Source of the DNA: an uncultured Lachnospiraceae bacterium
GTDB taxonomy: Bacteria; Bacillota; Clostridia; Lachnospirales; Lachnospiraceae
Length of the DNA: 60,349 nt
Assembly (NCBI GenBank): GCA_905235745.1
Contig: CAJOMN010000023.1
Location: forward strand, 1-60,349
Direction: 5' to 3'
This document shows, piece by piece, positions 1 through 8,349 of this stretch. The stretch's first letter is position 1. Every line of letters starts with the position of its first letter. Under the pieces are notes generated by a model, which did not search any database, was not told the origin of the DNA, and saw only the letters and a program-made list of their open reading frames with translations. The position numbers and the translations under genes were made by a program.

Positions 1-151
1 ATGCTTTACTTTTGACTATATATGGAACTATTAACCGTTTATCAAAAACCTTTCAAAGCAAGGTATTTTGGTAAACATCAACAAAAAAGAATAGAGAGAG
101 TGTCATTACAAATTCACTATAGAGGTTAATGATAGATTTAAAATATTCAAA

Positions 152-628
152 TTGCCATACCGATTACAAAGTGGAATTGTAATAAAGCAAGGGTACAAAA
201 CAACATTTCCTATTGATAAAATTATCAATTATAGGATGTTCGAACGAAAGATACAGTTTTCGGAGGATATGATTAATAGTAAAGATTTGATGGAAAAGAA
301 AAGTGCGCTAGATTTTATTATAGATGCACTTCAATATCTTATATCTACTCAAGGCGATAGCAGAAATGAACAGTATAAAGCGCTGGCGTTGAGTGTAAGC
401 GATAATATGGATGGAAAAGTTTATGCTGTTGTAAAAAAAGAATTGGATGAATTAATGAAATTATCTAATGAATTTTTCGATGTCAGGCATAATGATTACT
501 TGAATGGAGCTAAGGAAAAAAGGGAAGCATTGAATGACTCACAGTTTATAGAATATTTGTATAACCGTGCGTATGCAATGTTATATCTGCTTAGATTAAA
601 GCATAAAGACATAAAAGAAAGTGAATAA
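152..628 (+). CDS. Hypothetical protein, possibly the 3' part of a larger gene
   Basis: I do not recognise this 158-residue protein with confidence. It is hydrophilic and helical, with an FFDVRHNDYL stretch followed by a helical tail (EYLYNRAYAMLYLLRLKH). The start is a TTG with no Shine-Dalgarno sequence. The frame stays open upstream to about position 95, so the gene may begin earlier or be the remnant of a longer, truncated ORF. It lies 30 bp upstream of a PD-(D/E)XK nuclease gene on the same strand and shares its A+T-rich composition, which is unlike the rest of the window. I infer a co-transferred pair, possibly defence-related. Function unknown. The window's first 151 bases show nothing else. 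Confidence 0.6.
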   Translation: MPYRLQSGIVIKQGYKTTFPIDKIINYRMFERKIQFSEDMINSKDLMEKKSALDFIIDALQYLISTQGDSRNEQYKALALSVSDNMDGKVYAVVKKELDELMKLSNEFFDVRHNDYLNGAKEKREALNDSQFIEYLYNRAYAMLYLLRLKHKDIKESE

Positions 629-658
629 TTTTTACTAATAATTGGAGATGAAGTATAG

Positions 659-2356
659 ATGGAAAAGTACAATGAACCGCAAATTTATATTGTAAACAAT
701 GAAAAAATAACGGAAAGATTGAGCCAGAATTATCATGTAGCAACTGGTGATTTGGGTGTGACTAAAATTGTTGAGTACGAAGAGTATGTGAATAAAAGAT
801 ATGTTGATCTAGAATATAGCATGATAAGTAATTTGCATGAATATAGCGTGGTCATAATTGATTTACAAAATGAGAATGAAACAAGACATTGTTTGGAAGA
901 TGATGAGCCAGATGGTATACCATATTTATTTGAGTTGAATTTTCCACAGAAAGAATTTATGCCTAGTCCATTTGTCTTGAGTATCATGAAGGATAAGTTA
1001 AAAACACAAGTGCTGAAAATAATTTTTGCGGGAAGCAGTTATTCGGAAAAATATAATATTATAAAGGTGCTAAAACAAAATCAATATAGCTATCCTGATG
1101 AGGAAGTGCATAACATATATGAAATTATTCAAGCTAGTACAACATCAAAATTTGGAAAGAAAATAATATCAGAAAATAACAATCTGGCAAATGTAATATC
1201 AAAATATGTGAAAGGTTATAATGTGGTTTTTGATTTACCAACAAAATGGGAAAAAACTTCTCAAAAATCAATTGCAGATCCTAATTTCGTGCCCTTGCTG
1301 AAAAATCAAGATGGAGAAGTAGTTTCATATATTGGATATTCAAAGAATTCAGGCTATGAAATATTGATTCCTCTTTGTGAAAAGAAAGATGAATTGATTG
1401 AAAGGTTAGTAACATCTGTGTTACCAGAAATATTGCCTGACTTCTTCCCTGAATCAAAAGAGTTTGAATGGATAAAAGAACAAGAATTTTTGCCTAAAGA
1501 AATACTTGAGATTGAAAAAGAACGAACTTTAATTCAAAAAGAATATGATTCAAAAATTAAATCATTGAATGAAAGAAGAAATGCTGTTGATCAGAAGTAT
1601 AAATTTTTGAATGATCTGTTGATAGAAACAGGAGATAAGTTGGTTCAAGCTGTGTGTACATACTTTAAATGGCTGGGATTTTCAAATGTAGAAGCTATTG
1701 ATGGAAACGAAGATATCTTAAGAGAAGATATACAGATTACAGAAGAAGATAAGATGTATATTATCGAAGTTAAGGGTATAGGCGGAACATCTACAGATGC
1801 AGAATGCTCACAGGTGGCAAAACATAGACGTAAGAGAGAAAAGGAACATCGAGATAAAGAAATTATACCTATATACATTGTGAATCATCAAAGGTATATG
1901 AGACCTTCATTAAGACAAAATCCTCCGTTTAGTGATAACCAAATTGATTATGCAGAAAATGATGAAAGAGGTCTTCTTACTACATGGCAGCTATACAATC
2001 AATATAAGTTGATAGAAAACGGTATCTTTACAAAGGATGAAACGCGCGACTCTTTAGATGAGTGGGGACTAATTTCATTAATTCCAAAGAACTTGATAAG
2101 CGTCGGTGTATATGATGAATATTTTAAGAAACCTAAGGCAGGTATATTGATGCTCAATAATGTTAGAATAAAAGTTGGAGATGAGATATATGCCCATAAA
2201 GGTGAAAGATGGATACGTACACAAATTGCTAGCCTTCAATTAAATGGAGAAAATGTAGATTGGGCTGATAGTGGAGAAGTTGGAATTGTGACGGATATTG
2301 AACTGGAAAAAGGTTTTGAGATATTTATAAAAAATGGAGTAGTAAATGAATCCTAG
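659..2356 (+). CDS. Large protein with coiled coil and C-terminal PD-(D/E)XK-type nuclease domain
   Basis: The protein has 565 residues. The first ~270 residues form a domain I do not recognise. Residues ~275-320 are a charged heptad-like coiled coil. Residues ~325-440 look like a restriction-endonuclease fold: a helix (LVQAVCTYFKWLGF), an EDI segment, then YIIEVKGIGG, giving the D...ExK signature of Mrr/PD-(D/E)XK nucleases, followed by a basic helix rich in Arg/Lys/His. The last ~90 residues are unassigned. A start at ATG 659 follows GGAGATGAAG. The A+T-rich coding, the partner gene just upstream and the position beside a mobile-element boundary suggest an anti-phage or restriction function. 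The nuclease assignment comes from motifs and the biological role is inference. Confidence 0.65.
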   Translation: MEKYNEPQIYIVNNEKITERLSQNYHVATGDLGVTKIVEYEEYVNKRYVDLEYSMISNLHEYSVVIIDLQNENETRHCLEDDEPDGIPYLFELNFPQKEFMPSPFVLSIMKDKLKTQVLKIIFAGSSYSEKYNIIKVLKQNQYSYPDEEVHNIYEIIQASTTSKFGKKIISENNNLANVISKYVKGYNVVFDLPTKWEKTSQKSIADPNFVPLLKNQDGEVVSYIGYSKNSGYEILIPLCEKKDELIERLVTSVLPEILPDFFPESKEFEWIKEQEFLPKEILEIEKERTLIQKEYDSKIKSLNERRNAVDQKYKFLNDLLIETGDKLVQAVCTYFKWLGFSNVEAIDGNEDILREDIQITEEDKMYIIEVKGIGGTSTDAECSQVAKHRRKREKEHRDKEIIPIYIVNHQRYMRPSLRQNPPFSDNQIDYAENDERGLLTTWQLYNQYKLIENGIFTKDETRDSLDEWGLISLIPKNLISVGVYDEYFKKPKAGILMLNNVRIKVGDEIYAHKGERWIRTQIASLQLNGENVDWADSGEVGIVTDIELEKGFEIFIKNGVVNES

Positions 2357-2518
2357 TTTTACTACGCTTTTACTACTATTGACGTCTGTATATTGCTTAA
2401 TTTTGCTACAATTTGCACTTTTACATACATTTCCATTGAAGGGTGTAAATTCCCTGGAGACCTTGCAAAACCTAGCAAAACTACGCGGTATTTATCAAAT
2501 TATGAAGGAGAAATTTAC

Positions 2519-2550
2519 ATGATAAAAGTACTATTCATCTGCCATGGCAG
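2519..2550 (+). repeat. Left attachment site: displaced 5' end of the phosphatase gene
   Basis: With a good upstream ribosome site (GAAGGAG), an ATG here opens codons reading MIKVLFICHG and then runs out of homology. Position 11090 begins MIKILFICHG and continues as the intact phosphatase. About 25 of the first 30 bases match, and the longest identical runs are TACTATT and ATCTGCCA. The mismatches lie mainly at third codon positions, as expected if one copy is element-borne and the other is the ancestral 5' end. The remaining stretch between 2357 and 2679 otherwise holds only arm-type repeats. Confidence 0.75.
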
Positions 2551-2611
2551 GATTTAATTCCAAAGCAAAGAATGGCGGAAATAAGCCATTTGTGGGCAGA
2601 GTGGTGCCTGA

Positions 2612-2632
2612 TTTACACCTTGTTTACACCTT
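2612..2632 (+). repeat. Paired TTTACACCTT direct repeats (integrase arm-site candidates, left end)
   Basis: Two TTTACACCTT copies start at 2612 and 2623, one helical turn apart, about 60-80 bp inside the left attachment site. The same decamer and its complement recur next to the integrase at the right end. A further GGTGTAAA lies at 2442, outside the left core. Confidence 0.6.
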
Positions 2633-2679
2633 TTTATGGTGAACTACCCGATATTATTTAGATAAGGATGGTAAGAACG

Positions 2680-3753
2680 ATGAATAACATTATAAAAAAG
2701 GATGAAACATATAGTAATTGGATATCTTCACTTAAGAAAAGATATCGTAGTAGCCAAATTAAAGCCGCATCTGCTGTTAACCGGGAGATGCTGATATTCT
2801 ATTGGGAATTGGGACGTAACCTGGAGATTCTCAAAACTCAATATGATTGGGGAACAGGCTTTTATAAGTCTGTTAGCGACGATATCAAGCGGGAATTGCC
2901 GGACGTAAAGTCATTTTCTCCAAGAAATCTTTTATATATGCACCAGTTCTATAGGCTTTATTCCGCTGAAGCAATTACGCCACAAGCTGAGGCGCAATTA
3001 GAAGAGGTTGAAGTTACGCCACAGGTTGTGGCGCAAATGGATATTTTTATGATCCCGTGGGGACATCACAGGTTTATCATCGATAAATGTAAAGATGATC
3101 GGAACAAAGCACTTTTCTATGTTGAAAAAACTCTAGAAAATAACTGGTCTCGGGCAGTGCTTCAGAACTTTCTTGATACTAACCTCTATGAGAGACAAGG
3201 AAAAGCAATCTCTAATTTTGAAAAGACATTGCCTGCACCGCAGAGTGATCTTGCACAGGAAATGACAAAAGATCCGTATAACTTTGATTTCCTTACTATG
3301 ACAGAGGGGTATTACGAGAAAGAGCTGAAGGATGCCCTTATGAATAATATATCTCAGTTCCTGCTGGAACTGGGCACAGGATTTGCATTTGTAGGACGAG
3401 AGTACCGATTGGAAGTGGGGGATACGGAGCAGTTTATTGATATGCTTTTCTATAATATTACCCTGCACTGCTATGTTGTGATTGAGGTTAAGATTAGAGC
3501 TTTTGAGCCTGGAGATATGGGACAGATAGGTACATATGTAGCTGCTGTTGATGGTATTCTCAGGAAGGAAGGCGATGCTCCTACGGTGGGGTTGCTTGTA
3601 TGTAAAAATAAGGATGATGTACTGGCACAGTATGCGGTGAACAGTTCCAACGCCCCAGTAGGAATATCAGAGTATGAATTATCGGATCTTATGCCGGAGA
3701 ATTTCAAAGGAACGTTACCATCTATTGAGGAAATAGAGCGTGAATTGAAATAG
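2680..3753 (+). CDS. PD-(D/E)XK nuclease of the YhcG/DUF1016 family
   Basis: The product (357 aa from ATG 2680) has the DUF1016 N-terminal helical domain with the family hallmark SPRNLLYMHQFYRLY, and a C-terminal nuclease-like domain in which DMLFYN and VVIEVKIRAFEPGDMGQ supply the D...ExK residues. Members are predicted nucleases often found in mobile or defence islands. I prefer ATG 2680 over ATG 2668 because AAGGATGG (2664-2671) is then at normal spacing. A linker of near-repeats (ITPQAEAQ, VTPQVVAQ) interrupts the middle. It is the first gene inside the left end of the mobile element, separated from the WYL gene by about 150 bp. Confidence 0.85.
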   Translation: MNNIIKKDETYSNWISSLKKRYRSSQIKAASAVNREMLIFYWELGRNLEILKTQYDWGTGFYKSVSDDIKRELPDVKSFSPRNLLYMHQFYRLYSAEAITPQAEAQLEEVEVTPQVVAQMDIFMIPWGHHRFIIDKCKDDRNKALFYVEKTLENNWSRAVLQNFLDTNLYERQGKAISNFEKTLPAPQSDLAQEMTKDPYNFDFLTMTEGYYEKELKDALMNNISQFLLELGTGFAFVGREYRLEVGDTEQFIDMLFYNITLHCYVVIEVKIRAFEPGDMGQIGTYVAAVDGILRKEGDAPTVGLLVCKNKDDVLAQYAVNSSNAPVGISEYELSDLMPENFKGTLPSIEEIERELK

Positions 3754-3865
3754 AAAGTGAATTCCAGATATATTTATTATTTCCTGTGCACTGAAGAATC
3801 TGAAGTAAAAGAGATGTCGTAAAGAGTACAGGAAAAATTTTATCTTAAACAGGACATACTGTTGT

Positions 3866-3892
3866 CTTGTTTGCTTTGATAGGATAAACAAG
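3866..3892. promoter_or_regulatory. Inverted repeat upstream of the WYL regulator (candidate operator)
   Basis: CTTGTTT and AAACAAG form a perfect 7-bp inverted repeat with a 13-bp centre, ending 13 bp before the regulator start. The position suits autoregulation by the WYL protein. Binding is inferred. Confidence 0.4.
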
Positions 3893-3905
3893 AAAAGGTG
3901 AGCAT

Positions 3906-4832
3906 ATGAAGATTGACAGGTTGATCGGAATATTATCGATACTGTTGCAAAAAGAGATGATAACGGCACCTGAGCTTGCGGAGCATTTTGAGGTATCCCG
4001 AAGAACGATAGGCAGGGATATTGACGATCTCTGTAAGGCAGGAATACCTATTCAAACTATGCAGGGAAACGGAGGCGGTATATCCATTATGAGTGGATAC
4101 CGCATGGACAGAACTCTTTTAACATCCCGGGATATGCAGATGATTCTTGCCGGACTTCGGAGCCTGGATAGTGTGAGCGGAAGCAGATATTATAGTCAGC
4201 TGATGGAAAAGATTCAGGCCGGATCATCAGAATTTATCAGTGGCAGAGATTCTATATTGATCGATTTGTCCTCCTGGTATAAGACGACTCTTGCGCCTAA
4301 GATAGCTACCATCCAAGATGCGATAGAGAACAGGCATATTCTGGAATTTGATTATTACGCACCGTCAGGAGAAAGTGAGCGCTCCATTGAACCGTATTAT
4401 GTTGTTTTTAAATGGACCAGCTGGTATGTGTATGGATGGTGCTTGAAACGTAAAGATTACAGGTTGTTTAAGCTGAATCGCATGGACAAGGTAAAGGAAA
4501 CAGAACAGGGATTTGTATGCAGGAATGCTCCGGTGCCTGACCTTACTTCTAAAACGGCATTTCCAAGAAATATAATCCTTAAGGCTTTATTTGATCCTGA
4601 CATGAAATGGAGACTGGTTGAGGAGTTTGGACCGGATTGCTACAAAGTTCAGGAAGATGGAAGGCTTCTTTTAGTACAGGACTACAGCGATGTGAATGAT
4701 CTTACCATGTGGATGCTTACCTTTGGGGATAAAGTTGAGGTTATTGAACCGATTGAAGTACGTGAGAGATTAAAAAGTATCGCAGAATCAATGATCAAAA
4801 AATATGGAGGAAAGAAAAGTGGGAAAAATTGA
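3906..4832 (+). CDS. DeoR/YafY-type transcriptional regulator with WYL domain
   Basis: The protein has 308 residues. Residues 1-60 form a winged helix-turn-helix (ELAEHFEVSRRTIGRDIDDLCKAGIPI), and the C-terminal part is a WYL ligand-sensing domain (LEFDYYAPSGE, then WYVYGWCLKRKDYRLFKLNRM) with the usual WCX extension. Such proteins act as repressors or activators responding to nucleotides or other small ligands. The RBS AAAAGGTGAGC precedes ATG 3906. It heads a tightly packed six-gene cargo run (RidA, YcaQ-like, MmcQ, DUF3795, GyrI-like), so it probably controls that operon. Confidence 0.9.
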   Translation: MKIDRLIGILSILLQKEMITAPELAEHFEVSRRTIGRDIDDLCKAGIPIQTMQGNGGGISIMSGYRMDRTLLTSRDMQMILAGLRSLDSVSGSRYYSQLMEKIQAGSSEFISGRDSILIDLSSWYKTTLAPKIATIQDAIENRHILEFDYYAPSGESERSIEPYYVVFKWTSWYVYGWCLKRKDYRLFKLNRMDKVKETEQGFVCRNAPVPDLTSKTAFPRNIILKALFDPDMKWRLVEEFGPDCYKVQEDGRLLLVQDYSDVNDLTMWMLTFGDKVEVIEPIEVRERLKSIAESMIKKYGGKKSGKN

Positions 4833-5181
4833 AAGATATGATGTAAACGAAGAGTGGGCGCATTCAGGAATCATTAAAGCAGGGGACATTTTTATAGGAT
4901 ATTGCGTGGGAAATGTTGGAGGGAACATAGAAGAGCAGATCAATGGCGCTTTTGACAACATGGAGGAAAGGCTTGCTCTGGTCGGACTTACTCTGGAATC
5001 CGTGGTTCAGATGGATTGTCTGTTTAGAGACGTTTGGAATATTCCGGCCATGGAGAAGATCATAAGGGAAAGATTTGGCGGAAAGTATCCTGTGCGAAAA
5101 TCTATCCAGACCGAGTTTGCACATGTGGGCGGCAAAGACGGCCTGCAATTTCAGGTTGATGCGGTTGCATACTGCGGATAA
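4819..5181 (+). CDS. RidA family protein (YjgF/UK114-like enamine/imine deaminase)
   Basis: The product is 120 residues from a GTG at 4819, the usual RidA length. A strong GGAGGA lies 7 bp before that GTG, whereas ATG 4804 would sit on top of the ribosome site. Family features visible are the GG-E-Q segment (VGGNIEEQINGAFDNMEERL), a central VQMDCLFRD strand and the C-terminal Q-V-D-AVAYCG. RidA proteins hydrolyse reactive enamines from PLP enzymes. The conserved Arg seen in active RidA (R-x-A/C near the end) is not obvious, so it may belong to a non-deaminating subgroup. It overlaps the WYL gene by 14 bp, indicating translational coupling. Confidence 0.85.
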   Translation: MGKIERYDVNEEWAHSGIIKAGDIFIGYCVGNVGGNIEEQINGAFDNMEERLALVGLTLESVVQMDCLFRDVWNIPAMEKIIRERFGGKYPVRKSIQTEFAHVGGKDGLQFQVDAVAYCG

Positions 5182-5193
5182 GGGGTTGGGAAT

Positions 5194-6393
5194 ATGCTAA
5201 CCATTACAAAACAACAGGCCAGGCAGTTTATATTGGCAAAGCAGGGATTGATTGGCTCATACCGTTTTGCGGGCAAGGCAGGTGCCTATGACTATGTGCG
5301 TCAGGCAGGATGCATTCAGTTTGATCCGGTTGATGTCTGTGGCAAGAATGCCGAATTGACACTACAGTCCAGAGTCAAAGGCTTTTCGAAATCAATGCTG
5401 CGAGAACTCCTGTACGAGGACCGTAAACTTGTAGACTATGTAGATAAGGAATTATCCATATGGTCCGTAGAGGACTGGCCGTATTTTGCTCCTTTCAGGG
5501 AACGCAGCAAGAAGATGGGAGAAACTTTTGAGGGATTGCATGAATTAAAGGAGGAGGCTGTAGCATATATCAGGGAGAATGGTCCGGTATGCAGCGATAC
5601 ATTGCCAATCGAAGGTGAGATATATTGGCATTCTTCAATGCATTGGAGCGGTAACTGGCATAAAAAGTCTCCGGCAGCAAGATCGGTTCTGGAACAGTTA
5701 TATACCGAGGGCGAGCTGATCATTCATCATAAAAACGGAAGCCGTAAGTATTATGATCTGGCTGAGAGATACATTCCTAATGCGATATTGAAAGCAGATA
5801 ATCCGTGCAGTGACGAGCTTAGTCTGATCACATGGCGAGTTCTGCGCAGAATCGGAGCAGTTGGGCTTTTGTGGGATAAGAGCAGCCCGGCTTTTCTGGG
5901 GATTGATATGAAAGCTGATTTAAGGAAAAAAGTGCTCTCCGAACTGTCAGCTACTGGTAAGATCAAATCTGTTATGGTAGAGGGGATAAAGACACATTTT
6001 TACTATCGCACAGAAGATGAATCTCCCATGAAGGACATCCTTAACGGAAGTGCGGATCTGAAACCAAGGATGTCATTTATGGCGCCGATTGATCCTCTAT
6101 TATGGGATAAGGCGTTAATATTAGCTTTGTGGGATTTTAAGTATTCCTGGGAGATTTATACACCTGCGGCTAAGAGAAAGTACGGTTATTATACATTACC
6201 GATTGTATATGGAGATCGATTTGTCGGCCGCATTGAGGCAGTTCCGGATCGTAATAGAGGCGCCCTTCATGTAAAAGGTTTATGGTGGGAGCCAGGAATC
6301 CGACAGACAAAAGAATTGGATTCCGCATTGGAAAAAGCACTGTGCGGTTTTGCAAAATTCAACGATTGTAAGACTGTGGATAAGGAGTTTTGA
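5194..6393 (+). CDS. Winged-helix protein of the YcaQ/AlkX DNA glycosylase-like family
   Basis: The 399-residue protein matches the YcaQ type (HTH_42, formerly DUF1006) from its start: ITKQQARQFILAKQGL, an F-DPV segment (IQFDPVDVCGKNAELTLQSRV), and W-HSSMHWSGNW further in. The later MAPIDPLLWDK and Y-LPIVYGDRFVGRIE segments are also family hallmarks. Members unhook interstrand crosslinks and excise alkylated bases, or protect producers of azinomycin-type toxins. The start ATG 5194 follows GGGGTTGGG, 12 bp after the RidA stop. As element cargo it could confer genotoxin tolerance (inference). Confidence 0.85.
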   Translation: MLTITKQQARQFILAKQGLIGSYRFAGKAGAYDYVRQAGCIQFDPVDVCGKNAELTLQSRVKGFSKSMLRELLYEDRKLVDYVDKELSIWSVEDWPYFAPFRERSKKMGETFEGLHELKEEAVAYIRENGPVCSDTLPIEGEIYWHSSMHWSGNWHKKSPAARSVLEQLYTEGELIIHHKNGSRKYYDLAERYIPNAILKADNPCSDELSLITWRVLRRIGAVGLLWDKSSPAFLGIDMKADLRKKVLSELSATGKIKSVMVEGIKTHFYYRTEDESPMKDILNGSADLKPRMSFMAPIDPLLWDKALILALWDFKYSWEIYTPAAKRKYGYYTLPIVYGDRFVGRIEAVPDRNRGALHVKGLWWEPGIRQTKELDSALEKALCGFAKFNDCKTVDKEF

Positions 6394-6433
6394 ACACAGC
6401 CATATTGGTTAAGAAAACGGAGAGACTGATGTC

Positions 6434-6799
6434 ATGAAATACGAATGGATTGATGATTATTTGCTGAAAATGCCTGGTGTGACCAAGGACTTTCAGAAGG
6501 ACTGGAACTGGATACGCTACCAGATCGGCGGAAAGATGTTTGCCGCAATATGCCTGGATGATAATGACAAGCCTTATTACATAACTCTGAAATTGGAGCC
6601 GTTGGAGGGGGATTTCTGGCGTAAGCAGTACGAGGACATAATCCCCGGCTATTACATGAATAAACAGCATTGGAATTCGGTAAAGGCTGATGGAGAGGTA
6701 CCTGATGACATCTTGAAGGACCTACTTGATAAAGCATATCAAATAGTGATAGGAAGCTTCAGTAAGAAAAAGCAAAAGGAGATATTGGGAGATGAGTGA
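6434..6799 (+). CDS. MmcQ/YjbR family protein
   Basis: The protein has 121 residues with the MmcQ/YjbR pattern: an N-terminal LLKMPGVTKDFQKDWNWIRYQIGGKMFAAI strand-helix region (shown as a description of the fold), a central ITLKLEP strand, and the C-terminal YYMNKQHWNSVKADG with the conserved lysine/histidine/tryptophan cluster. The fold is CyaY-like and the family is named after an ORF of the mitomycin cluster, but its biochemical role is unknown. The ATG is preceded by GGAGAGACTG. It overlaps the next gene by 8 bp. Next to a YcaQ-like protein, a link with DNA-damage tolerance is possible but unproven. Confidence 0.85.
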   Translation: MKYEWIDDYLLKMPGVTKDFQKDWNWIRYQIGGKMFAAICLDDNDKPYYITLKLEPLEGDFWRKQYEDIIPGYYMNKQHWNSVKADGEVPDDILKDLLDKAYQIVIGSFSKKKQKEILGDE

Positions 6800-7082
6800 T
6801 CTTGACGAAATGATCAGCTGCTGCGGTTCGAACTGCAGTGCATGTTATTGCTACGGGGAAATGTGTAAGGGATGTAATGCCGTATGTGGTAAGGTGTTTC
6901 ACGCACCGGAAGGAAAGGAGTGCCCTATATATTATTGTTGCCGGATCCGGAATGGTTTTCACTCCTGTGGGGAGTGCGATAAACTGCCGTGCGATCTGAT
7001 TCTTGGAACGAGAGATCCGAGTATGTCAGAAGAAGAGTTTATGAAAAATGTGGACGAGAGAGTAAAACGGCTCAGGGGGTAA
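6792..7082 (+). CDS. Cysteine-rich DUF3795 protein
   Basis: The 96-residue protein has the DUF3795 cysteine pattern: ISCCGSNCSACYCYGEMCKGC near the start and C-x-C/CGECDKLPC in the middle, about 14 cysteines in all. This suggests binding of zinc or an iron-sulfur cluster. Function unknown. It overlaps the MmcQ gene by 8 bp and ends 5 bp before the GyrI-like gene, so it is an integral member of this operon. Confidence 0.85.
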   Translation: MSDLDEMISCCGSNCSACYCYGEMCKGCNAVCGKVFHAPEGKECPIYYCCRIRNGFHSCGECDKLPCDLILGTRDPSMSEEEFMKNVDERVKRLRG

Positions 7083-7087
7083 GTAGG

Positions 7088-7726
7088 GTGGCATTTGACT
7101 TTAAGAAAGAATACAAAGAATTTTACATGCCAAAAGATAAGCCGGCAATCATCTTGGTTCCTAAGATGAATTATATTGCGGTTCGCGGCAAAGGCGATCC
7201 AAACGATGAAGATGGTGAATACAAAGCTGCCATCGGACTGCTGTATGGGATTGCTTTTACTATTAAGATGAGTAAGAAAGGTGACCATCAGATAGATGGA
7301 TACTTTGATTATGTGGTTCCGCCGTTGGAAGGCTTCTGGTGGATGGATGGCCAGGACGGTATAGATTATGGCCACAAAGAGAATTTTTGCTGGATTTCTG
7401 TAATTCGTCTTCCGGATTTTGTGACAAAGGATGATTTCAGATGGGCGGTTGATACAGCCACTAAGAAGAAAAAGCAGGATTTTTCAAAAGTGGATTTTCT
7501 GACAGTTGAGGAAGGCTTATGTATTCAGTGCATGCATATAGGCGCTTATGATGATGAGCCTAATACGGTTACTACTATGCATGAGTTCATGGAACAGCAG
7601 GGGTATGTTCTTGATATTTCCGATAAAAGACTGCATCATGAGATATACCTGAGTGATGCCAGAAAAGTTGCCCCAGAGAAGCTGAAGACTGTAATCAGAC
7701 ATCCTATCAGAAAGAAAGGCACTTGA
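7088..7726 (+). CDS. GyrI-like small-molecule-binding domain protein
   Basis: The protein has 212 residues from GTG 7088. A CAGGGGGT ribosome site sits directly upstream, and the frame upstream of it overlaps the DUF3795 gene. The sequence opens FDFKKEYKEFYMPKDKPAII and continues with MNYIAVRGKGDPND, typical of the stand-alone GyrI-like/SOUL-fold proteins that bind hydrophobic cations or inhibit gyrase poisoning. The partner motif EGFWWMDG is a family hallmark. It is the last gene of the cargo operon. The ligand is unknown. Confidence 0.9.
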   Translation: MAFDFKKEYKEFYMPKDKPAIILVPKMNYIAVRGKGDPNDEDGEYKAAIGLLYGIAFTIKMSKKGDHQIDGYFDYVVPPLEGFWWMDGQDGIDYGHKENFCWISVIRLPDFVTKDDFRWAVDTATKKKKQDFSKVDFLTVEEGLCIQCMHIGAYDDEPNTVTTMHEFMEQQGYVLDISDKRLHHEIYLSDARKVAPEKLKTVIRHPIRKKGT

Positions 7727-7751
7727 CAAAAACGAACACATATTCTATATT
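7723..7751 (+). promoter_or_regulatory. Sigma-A-type promoter reading toward the mobilization region
   Basis: TTGACA at 7723 and TATATT at 7746 are separated by 17 bp. The -35 box overlaps the GyrI-like stop codon. It would transcribe the non-coding stretch that leads to mobC. Confidence 0.5.
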
Positions 7752-7810
7752 ATGGGTGTGTTTGTTATACCCAAAAATCAGGAAACGTTATTTTGATAGG
7801 TAATTGATGA

Positions 7811-7843
7811 AAGCTCAAATCCCTTGTGGTTTGGGCTTTTTTT
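7811..7843 (+). terminator. Rho-independent terminator after the cargo operon
   Basis: GCTCAAA and TTTGGGC pair across a 10-nt loop (one G-U pair) and are followed by seven T. The 7844-8010 stretch shows no gene. Confidence 0.65.
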
Positions 7844-8019
7844 GATGCATTGAATAGCACACCAGGGATATTCGTATTCATGAAAATAGTATATTTTTGG
7901 GATAAGGTGTGACAAAAGGTACTCGATTTTACGGGTAATAATTCACAAAAATGATTGTGCATATCTAACAAAATGAAAGGCGGTGAGGGTGTTATGAAGA
8001 AAACATAGCGGCATGTGTA

Positions 8020-8028
8020 TGTGGATAA
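8020..8028 (-). promoter_or_regulatory. Perfect DnaA-box consensus in the element's non-coding region
   Basis: TGTGGATAA is the exact complement of the consensus TTATCCACA. It also sits inside a TGTGGA...TCCACA inverted repeat (8020-8040). With a RepA_N-type initiator 0.8 kb downstream, a plasmid-like replication origin is plausible. Confidence 0.45.
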
Positions 8029-8185
8029 CTCGTTTCCACATGTCCGAATCATACCAGACGGTTCTGTTTTTGACACACTGGAAGTATGATAATCAGACTT
8101 CAGGAAATGTCTTTTGGAAACGTGTGGAAGTGTCAAAAGGACAAAGTAATAAGACTGAGAAAAACAAAACTGACTTTAGTAATAC

Positions 8186-8246
8186 TAATCCTATCCTATC
8201 CGTAGTGTGTCAAAACTACACTACGATGAATCGGATGGGATAAGGA
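8186..8246. other. Candidate oriT: two-stage inverted repeat upstream of mobC
   Basis: CGTAGTGT (8201-8208) and ACACTACG (8218-8225) form a perfect 8-bp stem. Beyond a short bulge, CTATCCTATC upstream pairs with GATGGGATAAGGATAG downstream in an imperfect outer stem. A G-rich tract follows. An inverted repeat about 100 bp ahead of mobC is the usual place for the origin of transfer of mobilizable elements. The nic site cannot be fixed by eye. Confidence 0.45.
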
Positions 8247-8301
8247 TAGGGGGTGGTCCCATGAGAGGATCGTAGAAAAGAATATTGGAAACTATTAACG
8301 C

Positions 8302-8331
8302 GGGCATCCTTAGGGATGTCCTTTTCATTTT
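8302..8331 (+). terminator. Leader hairpin and T-rich tract just upstream of mobC
   Basis: GGGCATCC and GGATGTCC pair across TTAG, followed by TTTTCATTTT. It ends 19 bp before the mobC start and may act as an attenuator. Confidence 0.5.
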
Positions 8332-8349
8332 ATGAAGGAGAAAGAATAA

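Noticed and set aside
8013-8243. A 76-codon frame in the element's non-coding region
   Set aside because: No ribosome site, and it runs through the DnaA box and the oriT-like inverted repeat, whose structure explains the sequence better.
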